Positions 1 to 5,091 of a stretch of DNA of 10,008 nt are shown here, in pieces. This DNA is from Ardenticatenales bacterium (GTDB lineage Bacteria; Chloroflexota; Anaerolineae; Promineifilales; UBA4811). The DNA lies in the NCBI GenBank assembly GCA_030667645.1, contig DAOUVM010000053.1:1-10008 (forward strand), given 5' to 3'. Every line of letters begins with the position of its first letter. Position 1 is the first letter of the stretch. Below the pieces are notes generated by a model. The model was not told the origin of the DNA, made no database searches, and saw only the letters and a program-made list of their open reading frames with translations. The position numbers and the translations under genes are program-made.

Positions 1-7
1 AATTCCT

Positions 8-19
8 GGCACGTGTGCC
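8..19. promoter_or_regulatory. Short inverted repeat upstream of the ferredoxin gene
   Basis: GGCAC (8-12) and GTGCC (15-19) form perfect arms around a 2-base centre. It lies about 90 bases before the ferredoxin start and could be a regulator half-site pair or the end of an upstream structure cut off by the window edge. Short palindromes arise by chance, so this is only a candidate. Confidence 0.15.
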
Positions 20-66
20 GATTCGCATCGCTGGTGAGAGTCACTACGATGTGCGGTGCCGAGCGC

Positions 67-78
67 TATTATGATACT
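67..78 (+). promoter_or_regulatory. Possible -10 region for the ferredoxin gene
   Basis: An AT-rich patch holds two overlapping -10-like hexamers, TATTAT (67-72) and TATGAT (70-75), in otherwise GC-rich DNA. It lies about 35 bases before the chosen ferredoxin start, a sensible distance for a short leader. No good -35 hexamer is seen 16-18 bases upstream, so the call rests on the -10 alone. Confidence 0.22.
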
Positions 79-100
79 GGATATTCGTGTCCTGTCCACC

Positions 101-104
101 GGAG
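101..104 (+). promoter_or_regulatory. Ribosome binding site that decides the ferredoxin start
   Basis: GGAG lies 6 bases before the ATG at 111. The reading frame is open back to a GTG at 87, but that GTG has no purine-rich sequence in front of it. The later ATG is therefore preferred. Confidence 0.55.
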
Positions 105-110
105 AGCAAG

Positions 111-326
111 ATGGCAGAGGGGATTCCAGCTCCTGAATTCGAGTACCAATTATGCACTGGCTGCGGGCAATGCGTGCAAGTGTGCCCGGATCAAGCACTG
201 GTTATGAACGATCAGCGCCCGGAATTCGTGCCCGAGGGCGACTGCACCTATTGTGGCTTGTGCGAGGAGACCTGCGCCACCGGGGCCATTCATCTATCCT
301 ACGAAATCGTCCTTGGAGCCGAATGA
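111..326 (+). CDS. Small 2x[4Fe-4S] ferredoxin
   Basis: A 71-residue soluble electron carrier of the bacterial ferredoxin type. Two complete CxxCxxCxxxC motifs are visible: C15, C18, C21 and C25, and C45, C48, C51 and C55. In this fold the first three cysteines of each motif and the last one of the other bind each cluster. The first motif is followed by the usual proline; the second has Ala instead. There is no signal peptide or membrane segment, so it should act in the cytoplasm, carrying low-potential electrons for an oxidoreductase that cannot be identified here. The start at ATG 111 is chosen for its GGAG; a GTG at 87 would add eight residues. The next gene, ndh, is 355 bases away, so the two are probably not tightly coupled. 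The gene may instead be the last of an operon lying left of the window. The family call is firm; the partner is unknown. Confidence 0.9.
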   Translation: MAEGIPAPEFEYQLCTGCGQCVQVCPDQALVMNDQRPEFVPEGDCTYCGLCEETCATGAIHLSYEIVLGAE

Positions 327-374
327 TGGGGACCAGACGACACGGGGCTCATCGCACACAGCGGTAAGCGGTCA

Positions 375-392
375 CCAAGGGTTGATGCTTGG
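375..392. promoter_or_regulatory. Inverted repeat CCAAG-N8-CTTGG, possible operator or hairpin
   Basis: CCAAG (375-379) and CTTGG (388-392) are perfect 5-base arms around an 8-base centre. The centre and right arm lie within the first copy of the direct repeat AGGGTTGATGCTT. It could be a dimeric regulator site or a small hairpin. The second repeat copy (637-649) has lost the outer arms, which argues against both copies being the same symmetric operator. Confidence 0.25.
378..390 (+). repeat. 13-base direct repeat, copy 1 (AGGGTTGATGCTT)
   Basis: An exact 13-base match to 637-649, 259 bases apart, both inside the ferredoxin-ndh gap. A chance match of this length within about 350 bases is unlikely. 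The two copies flank the hairpin-containing part of the gap. Confidence 0.6.
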
Positions 393-450
393 AACATGAT
401 AATGGCCGATGGCGACCCGAGAATGGGAGGGGGGCTGATGGAAGATATCT

Positions 451-471
451 GCCCGGTGACACCGGCCGGGC
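451..471 (+). other. GC-rich hairpin in the ndh upstream region
   Basis: Two alternative structures overlap. GCCCGG (451-456) can pair with CCGGGC (466-471), leaving a 9-base loop. Alternatively CCGGTG (453-458) can pair with CACCGG (460-465) around a single base, which in DNA is a 13-base palindrome. The sequence after it is GAAAATCG with no T-run on the plus strand, so it does not look like a standard terminator for the ferredoxin transcript. Confidence 0.35.
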
Positions 472-636
472 GAAAATCGATCCCCCTTTCCGCGAATCCC
501 TGCCGATTTCCCTCTGGCGCGGACCGGCAGAAGGAACGGCGCCTTGCCCGCCTCTGTGCACTCGGATGGTGTCGAATAAGGGGTTGCGGCGACGGCGGCT
601 CGTGTGGTTGACTGCACCGGCCGCTCGCACGCTATT

Positions 637-649
637 AGGGTTGATGCTT
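637..649 (+). repeat. 13-base direct repeat, copy 2 (AGGGTTGATGCTT)
   Basis: Second exact copy of the repeat at 378-390. It ends 32 bases before the ndh start codon and abuts the candidate extended -10 element, so a protein bound here could touch RNA polymerase. This placement makes a regulatory role plausible but not shown. Confidence 0.55.
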
Positions 650-652
650 CTC

Positions 653-661
653 TGGTAGAAT
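653..661 (+). promoter_or_regulatory. Possible extended -10 promoter for ndh
   Basis: TGGTAGAAT reads as an extended -10 element (TGn followed by TAGAAT, one mismatch from TATAAT). The start point would be near 668, just before the ribosome binding site, giving a very short leader. No good -35 hexamer is present at normal spacing; an extended -10 element can partly compensate for that. Confidence 0.28.
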
Positions 662-668
662 CGGCCTG

Positions 669-675
669 AGGGAGG
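669..675 (+). promoter_or_regulatory. Strong ribosome binding site of ndh
   Basis: AGGGAGG lies 6 bases before the ATG at 682. A TTG directly in front (679) is in frame, but the ATG has the better spacing and is the normal choice. Confidence 0.65.
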
Positions 676-681
676 TCATTG

Positions 682-2001
682 ATGGCAGATTCTCGGCCCG
701 TTGTGGTGATTGTCGGTGCGGGTTTTGGTGGCCTGCGGGCTGCCCAGGCATTGAGCCGTGCGCCGGTGAAAATTGTGCTGGTAGATAGGCGCAATTATCA
801 TCTATTCCAGCCTCTGCTGTACCAGGTTGCCACGGCTGGCCTGGCTCCGGGCGAGATAGCGTATCCGGTGAGGGCCATCCTTCGCAACCAACGCAACCTC
901 GAGTTCCGGATGGCCGAGGTGACGGGAATCGAACTAGCCGAGCGTTGCTTGGTCACTTCCACTGGGACGGTAGATTATGACTACCTTATCCTGGCTTTTG
1001 GGGCCGAGACCAACTACTATGGTCTGGAGTCGATTGCAGAGCACAGTTTTGGCCTCAAGGATCTGGATGATGCGGTTTCCATTCGCAACCATGTATTGCG
1101 GCTGTTCGAGTTGGCGGCGCAAGAGGGCAACCCCGAAATACGCCAGGCGATGTTGACCTTTGCGGTAGTTGGTGGAGGACCGACTGGAGTAGAGAGTGCT
1201 GGAGCGCTGGCGGAATTGACCAGGTTGGCGCAGTTGAAGGATTTTTCCGAGCTGAATCCCAGGGATCTGCGCGTGATCCTGCTAGAGGCCTCAGATCGGT
1301 TGCTGGCGGGGATGCCAGAGACGCTGCGCGAAGCCACGGCCGAGACGTTATGGCGCAAACATGTCGAAGTTCGCTTTGGCGCAACCGTGACGGATTTCGA
1401 TGGCCGTGAGCTCTTTCTCAAGAGCGGCGAAGTAATCCCGGCGCGCACGTTGATTTGGGCGGCCGGGGCGCGCACGGTGGGTTTGGCGAACTCGCTCGGT
1501 GTCGAGCAGTCCAGCCTGGGGCGGGTCGTGGTAGCACCAACGCTTCAACTGCCTGCCTATCCGGAAGTGTATACCATTGGGGATGCCGCCTATTGGGAGA
1601 TAGACGGGGATCCGCTGCCAATGGTCGCCCCGGTGGCGGTGCAGCAGGCGAACACAACAGCCCGAAATATCATCCGCACGCTGGATGGCAAACCGCCAGT
1701 GGCGTTCGAGTACCGCAACCCTGGATCCCTGGCGACGATTGGTCGAAACGCGGCCGTCGTGCAGTTGGGCAGATTCCACTTTCGGGGTTTTCTCGCGTGG
1801 CTGATCTGGCTGACCATCCACCTCATGCGACTGGTTGGCTTTCGCAATCGGCTCATGGTGCTGATCGACTGGGCATGGGATTATTTTTTTTACGATCGGG
1901 CGGTACGGGTGATCATGCCGGAAGGTCGGTGGCCATGGACGACGGGAAACGAGCAGGACTTTGGTGCGCCAGAGAGAGACGCCTTCCATCGCGGGCGATA
2001 G
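682..2001 (+). CDS. ndh: Type II NADH:quinone oxidoreductase (NDH-2)
   Basis: A 439-residue flavoprotein that oxidises NADH and reduces membrane quinone without pumping protons. The first Rossmann fold carries GAGFGG (12-17) for FAD, with D35 at the end of the second strand. The second fold carries GGGPTG (164-169) for the nicotinamide nucleotide. E202, at the end of its second strand, is the residue type expected for NADH rather than NADPH preference. The FAD-contacting YTIGDAA is at 297-303, and AVQQA (319-323) matches the quinone-site AQxxQ-type region of the family. The C-terminal part, roughly 367-405, is rich in Trp, Leu and Arg and fits the amphipathic helices that anchor NDH-2 to the inner face of the membrane. 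Length is normal. It probably feeds quinol to the cytochrome bd encoded on the opposite strand. Sulfide:quinone reductases share the fold, but the motifs and length favour NDH-2. Confidence 0.93.
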   Translation: MADSRPVVVIVGAGFGGLRAAQALSRAPVKIVLVDRRNYHLFQPLLYQVATAGLAPGEIAYPVRAILRNQRNLEFRMAEVTGIELAERCLVTSTGTVDYDYLILAFGAETNYYGLESIAEHSFGLKDLDDAVSIRNHVLRLFELAAQEGNPEIRQAMLTFAVVGGGPTGVESAGALAELTRLAQLKDFSELNPRDLRVILLEASDRLLAGMPETLREATAETLWRKHVEVRFGATVTDFDGRELFLKSGEVIPARTLIWAAGARTVGLANSLGVEQSSLGRVVVAPTLQLPAYPEVYTIGDAAYWEIDGDPLPMVAPVAVQQANTTARNIIRTLDGKPPVAFEYRNPGSLATIGRNAAVVQLGRFHFRGFLAWLIWLTIHLMRLVGFRNRLMVLIDWAWDYFFYDRAVRVIMPEGRWPWTTGNEQDFGAPERDAFHRGR

Positions 2002-2012
2002 TGGCGCCCGGT

Positions 2013-2033
2013 GGAGCTCGTCTGCTCCTTTGT
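2013..2033 (+). terminator. Weak candidate terminator after ndh
   Basis: GGAGC (2013-2017) and GCTCC (2024-2028) form a perfect 5-pair stem with a 6-base loop, followed by TTTGT. It begins 12 bases after the ndh stop. The stem is short and the T-tract is interrupted, so termination may be partial and read-through into the membrane locus is possible. Confidence 0.35.
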
Positions 2034-2064
2034 ATGGGGCCGTGCCATGATGCCGGCCGGCCCT

Positions 2065-2080
2065 ACTCGCTGACACGAGT
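2065..2080 (+). promoter_or_regulatory. Hairpin overlapping the weak ribosome binding site at 2077-2079
   Basis: ACTCG (2065-2069) can pair with CGAGT (2076-2080) around a 6-base loop. The right arm contains GAG, the only Shine-Dalgarno-like sequence before the ATG at 2087. Pairing would hide it in the mRNA, so translation of the next gene may be low or conditional. The stem is only 5 pairs. Confidence 0.25.
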
Positions 2081-2086
2081 GTGGCG

Positions 2087-2740
2087 ATGAAGTCTATCGA
2101 GCCCCGTTCTCACGCGAGCAGGTTTTTCACCTATGCCACTGTGAGCACTGCCTGTCTCTTCCTCTCGACCCTGGCCGGGGCGTTCATCCGTGTATCTCCT
2201 CGGTTCAAGCTCTTGCCGTCCTATATCTTTTTCTTCTCTTTTGCTGCCTTTGCCGTCATGCTTTTTCAATCCATTCTCGCCCGAGGGGCGGATCGACTGC
2301 CAGATCTCGATTTACGAGAGCAAAGGGGAACGCTCGTGGCGACCGTCGTGGTCAGCGGCCTGTGTGTCGCCAGCGAGTTGGCGGCCGTGGGCTGGCCCAA
2401 GATCCCGGCCGGTATCATCTTGGCGGTGGCGGCGCTCCACCACGGGTTGCGGATCTGGCGGGGGATTAGCTTGCGCCGAATATGGCAGGATGTGGCTCTG
2501 CGCTTCTTTGCCACCGAAATGTGCTTCCTGCTGGTAGCGGCCGTGGGCCTCGGCGCCCTTGGCTGCAAAGAGACCTGGCCCACCTTGGCTCTCATCCCCA
2601 GTTTTCTTCGCCCTTCCACCGTGTTTCTGGGGGCATCATTCACGCTGACACTCACCATTACCGGCTTTCTCTACATCCTCGGCCAGGCAGACGGGGGGCT
2701 CACTCTTCGAGAAGATCGCATCCTGGATTGGTGGTACTAA
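2087..2740 (+). CDS. Six-helix membrane protein, N-terminal half of a stop-split 12-helix locus
   Basis: A 217-residue integral membrane protein of unknown function. Six hydrophobic segments lie near 14-34, 46-65, 81-102, 106-122, 140-160 and 178-198; it ends with a polar tail and DWWY. The last helix region (FLGASFTLTLTITGFLYIL) resembles the helix of NnrS or heme-copper oxidase subunit I-like proteins that usually carries an HxH metal or heme ligand pair, but no histidine is present there. H118 and H119 in helix 4 are the only adjacent histidines. The start is chosen at ATG 2087, 7 bases after a weak GAG; a GTG at 2081 is possible. The gene ends in TAA, and the next ORF starts at the following base in the same frame. 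The two were probably one gene ancestrally. Alternatives are a genuine two-subunit pair or a sequencing error. That it encodes a membrane protein is secure; the family is not. Confidence 0.65.
   Translation: MKSIEPRSHASRFFTYATVSTACLFLSTLAGAFIRVSPRFKLLPSYIFFFSFAAFAVMLFQSILARGADRLPDLDLREQRGTLVATVVVSGLCVASELAAVGWPKIPAGIILAVAALHHGLRIWRGISLRRIWQDVALRFFATEMCFLLVAAVGLGALGCKETWPTLALIPSFLRPSTVFLGASFTLTLTITGFLYILGQADGGLTLREDRILDWWY
2738..2740 (+). other. In-frame TAA splitting a continuous 12-helix reading frame
   Basis: Positions 2087-3343 form one open frame except for this TAA, followed immediately by ATG. Six predicted helices lie on each side, and the sum of 418 codons matches the size and 12-helix plan of NnrS or heme-copper oxidase subunit I proteins. 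This could be a recent nonsense mutation, a real gene fission, a read-through site or a base-call error. Confidence 0.6.
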
Positions 2741-3343
2741 ATGCTGGTCGGTGGGGTGCTTGTTTTCCTGCTGGTGATCCTCCTGGACCTGCGGGCCTTG
2801 ATGCAGATCTTGGCGCTCGTCCTAGCGGCTTGGGTGTTTGTACTCAACCTCCTATTTGTCCCGCGTCTGGTCCGCAACCCTGGTTCGCTGGCCTTGCTCT
2901 ATGCTCTGGTGGCCTTGATGGGACTGCTAGCCGCCTCCACTGCCGGCAACGCTCTGATCGCCTCCCACATGCCCACGATCCCGGCCGGCGAGAATCCGGT
3001 ACTGCTCGCGCATGTGCACCTTGCGCAACTGGGCTGGGTTTGCATCTCCTTCTGGGGGATTCTCTACACCTTGTGGCCAATGATGCTACGACTGGATGCT
3101 GATCCGGCAATGGGAGGAGTGCGGCCGGCGAATTGGCTCCCGTTGGCGACGTGCTATCCGCCGGCCGCCCGCGCGATGGCCTACCTGCAGCTCGTTGTGG
3201 CCATTGCCGGGATGGTTGGCCTGGTCGCTAGCCAGTTGCTCCCCAGTGACTCGTTGATGGTGATCAGCGGTCTGGTGTTCGCGGCAGCGACACTGGCGCC
3301 TTTGCCAGTGATGTGGTTGCTCAAGCGGAATGGGTCACTCTAG
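2741..3343 (+). CDS. Six-helix membrane protein with HxH motif, C-terminal half of a stop-split locus
   Basis: A 200-residue integral membrane protein with hydrophobic segments near 2-16, 20-40, 49-68, 89-110, 147-166 and 171-192. The fourth segment contains AHVHLAQLGW (H91, H93) followed by FWGILYTLWP. This strongly resembles the AHxHLxxLGW helix of small heme-copper oxidase subunit I-like and NnrS-like proteins, where the histidines bind heme or copper. The histidine expected in the following helix of those proteins is not seen; the corresponding stretch reads AMAYLQLVV. ATG 2741 directly follows the TAA of the upstream ORF in the same frame. Only a poor GGTGG (2730-2734) could serve as ribosome binding site, so expression would need termination-reinitiation or stop read-through. 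The TAG stop overlaps the cydC stop on the other strand. Metal or heme binding is inferred from motif resemblance only, and no substrate is proposed. Confidence 0.65.
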   Translation: MLVGGVLVFLLVILLDLRALMQILALVLAAWVFVLNLLFVPRLVRNPGSLALLYALVALMGLLAASTAGNALIASHMPTIPAGENPVLLAHVHLAQLGWVCISFWGILYTLWPMMLRLDADPAMGGVRPANWLPLATCYPPAARAMAYLQLVVAIAGMVGLVASQLLPSDSLMVISGLVFAAATLAPLPVMWLLKRNGSL

Positions 3344-5091
3344 TTCAGAGTCTGGTTCTGTTGCTCCCACATGAGGCGGTAGCATTCGCCCAATTGGATC
3401 AGGTCATGATGCCGGCCGCGTTCGATAATCCGGCCTCCCCGCAGTACCAGGATCTCGTCCATGGTTGTCAATCCCACCAGCCGGTGGGTGATGACGAGCG
3501 TGCTGCGTTTCTCCATCACGCCCAAGAGTTCTCGCATCACTTCCCGCTCGGTGATGGTGTCCAGGTTGGCAGTGGGCTCGTCCAGGATCAGCAGAGGCGC
3601 GTTCTTGAGGATGGCCCGGGCGACGGCGAGTCGCTGCCGCTCACCCGCGCTCAAGCGCAGGCCCTTGTCCCCGATCCAGGTGTCATACCCTTGGGGCAGA
3701 GAGTGGATGAAATCGTGGATCTGAGCTTGTTGGGTGGCAGTGACTATCTCCTCCATGCTGGCCTCTGGCCGGGCCAGCAGTAGATTTTCCCGCACCGTGC
3801 AGCTAAAGAGATGCGTATGTTGGGAAACCACACTGATCAGGCTACGCACGTCATCCTGGCAGTACTCGCGGATTTCTGTGTCACCGAGGGTGACGTTTCC
3901 ATCCTTATAGTCCCAGAAGCGGAGCAGCAGATGGACCAGCGTGGATTTGCCGGCACCGCTGGGGCCGACGATGGCGATGCGGCCACCGGGCGGCAGGGTA
4001 AAACTCACCTTGTTCAGAGCCGGTGGCTCGTTCGGAGCATAACGGAAGGTTAGCTCTCTGACATCAAGGGAGCCGTGCGGGGGGGCGGGCAAGGACGCAG
4101 GAGTAGGTGGATCCGGCACGACCGGCTCTGTATCCACAACCTCGAACAGCCGCCGGCCGGCCTCCAGGCTATTATCCAGGTATTGAAGGGCGGCCGGCAG
4201 AGGGAGCACGGCCTCAAAGCTGGACATCACCCCCAGGATCAGCACCGCGAGGATCACGCCGTCCAGTTCGGCCGAACGGATCAGAGGTATCGCCACCACC
4301 AGTGCCGCCAGCACTCCCAAGTTCATCAGCAGGCCGCCAAGAGCGCCATGCAGGCCTGCAATACGCGCCATCCTGGCCTGTAGACGAGCCAGTTGCCGGC
4401 CGAGTGCGGTAATGTGTTCTTGGTATCGCGTCCCCTGTCCAAAAGCCAGGAGATCCGCCATCCCTTGAACCGTATCGACCATTGCCACGTTCAACTCTGC
4501 CCGCACCTGCACCATCTCCTCGCCTGTTCGTCTGCCTAATTGGCGGGCGAAAAGCGGCAGACCGAGGCCAGCCAAGGCGAGTGCAATCAGGAGCGTGATT
4601 GCCAGCGAGGGGGCAAGGCTGCCCATGAACACCCACATCAAACCCCCCACCAGCGCCGCCACCAACGGTGGCGCGAGCACCCGCACGTACAGGTTCTCCA
4701 GGGTATCGACGTCCGCCACGATACGGCTCAACAGATCGCCACTACGGTACTGCATCAGCCTGGCCGGGGCGAGCGGCTCTAGTGCGCGATAGAACCAAAC
4801 ACGCAGGCGGGCCAACAGGCGAAAGTTGATGTCGTGGGAGATATTGCGTTCCAGGTACCGGAAAAGACCCCGAGAAATGCCAAAAAAGCGAACACCCACA
4901 ACAGCCACCTGCAGGTCTGCGATGGATGGGCGAAGGGCTGCCTTGGCGATAATGTAGGCGGCAGTGGTCATCAGGCCCACGCTGCTGCCAATGGTGGCGA
5001 ATCCGAGGAGCGCGGCCAGGATGATCCGGCGCCAGAACGGCGCCGCTAGCTTTATCAGCCTCCACATGGTGTGGCGTGCAGGCGAGCCCAT
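3340..5091 (-). CDS. cydC: CydC subunit of the CydDC ABC exporter
   Basis: A 583-residue half-transporter fusing a six-helix membrane domain (about 1-310) to an ABC ATPase domain (about 340-575). With CydD it forms the heterodimer required to assemble cytochrome bd. CydDC was described as a cysteine and glutathione exporter, and more recent structural work points to heme handling. Walker A is GPSGAGKST (376-384), the Q-loop Gln is at 424, Walker B is LLILDE (500-505) and the H-loop His is at 536. The signature reads LSAGE (480-484), with Ala replacing the second Gly of LSGGQ. ATG 5091 is used: its A overlaps the last base of the cydD TGA. GTG 5094 and ATG 5067 are alternatives. Translation is probably coupled to cydD. 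The TAG stop shares CTAG with the convergent membrane gene. Other ABC exporters look similar, but position after cydABD makes CydC secure. Confidence 0.92.
   Translation of the reverse strand: MGSPARHTMWRLIKLAAPFWRRIILAALLGFATIGSSVGLMTTAAYIIAKAALRPSIADLQVAVVGVRFFGISRGLFRYLERNISHDINFRLLARLRVWFYRALEPLAPARLMQYRSGDLLSRIVADVDTLENLYVRVLAPPLVAALVGGLMWVFMGSLAPSLAITLLIALALAGLGLPLFARQLGRRTGEEMVQVRAELNVAMVDTVQGMADLLAFGQGTRYQEHITALGRQLARLQARMARIAGLHGALGGLLMNLGVLAALVVAIPLIRSAELDGVILAVLILGVMSSFEAVLPLPAALQYLDNSLEAGRRLFEVVDTEPVVPDPPTPASLPAPPHGSLDVRELTFRYAPNEPPALNKVSFTLPPGGRIAIVGPSGAGKSTLVHLLLRFWDYKDGNVTLGDTEIREYCQDDVRSLISVVSQHTHLFSCTVRENLLLARPEASMEEIVTATQQAQIHDFIHSLPQGYDTWIGDKGLRLSAGERQRLAVARAILKNAPLLILDEPTANLDTITEREVMRELLGVMEKRSTLVITHRLVGLTTMDEILVLRGGRIIERGRHHDLIQLGECYRLMWEQQNQTLN

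Larger units (their letters stand above)
327..681. other. Intergenic region between ferredoxin and ndh, no gene found
   Basis: This 355-base stretch has no convincing coding sequence. The frames open across it, including a minus-strand one reaching into ndh, lack ribosome binding sites and recognisable protein character. It contains a 13-base direct repeat (378-390 and 637-649), an inverted repeat around the first copy (375-379 with 388-392), a GC-rich hairpin (451-471) and a looser GGCGC/GCGCC pair (516-520 with 539-543). These could belong to a long ndh leader, an unrecognised small RNA or regulator binding sites. I could not match it to RNase P RNA, tmRNA, SRP RNA or a common riboswitch. 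Confidence 0.6.

Noticed and set aside
1..5. Window begins with AATTC, suggesting an EcoRI-cut clone end
   Set aside because: Intact GAATTC sites occur inside the window, for example near 136 and 220, so the end is probably coincidental.
382..386. FNR half-sites TTGAT inside the direct repeats
   Set aside because: Neither copy has the matching ATCAA half at the required 4-base spacing.
398..470. Fluoride-riboswitch-like words (GATGG and CTGATGG)
   Set aside because: The order and spacing of the conserved elements do not fit the consensus, and the neighbouring genes are not fluoride transporters.
451..471. Rho-independent terminator of the ferredoxin gene
   Set aside because: The stem is followed by GAAAATCG and not a T-run on the plus strand.
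372..794. Minus-strand open frame covering the ferredoxin-ndh gap
   Set aside because: It overlaps the start of ndh, is rich in Arg, Ser and Thr without domain character, and no Shine-Dalgarno was found.
1348..2076. Long minus-strand open frame opposite ndh
   Set aside because: It lies wholly antisense to a clear NDH-2 gene, has no family features or ribosome binding site, and has a composition typical of a shadow frame.
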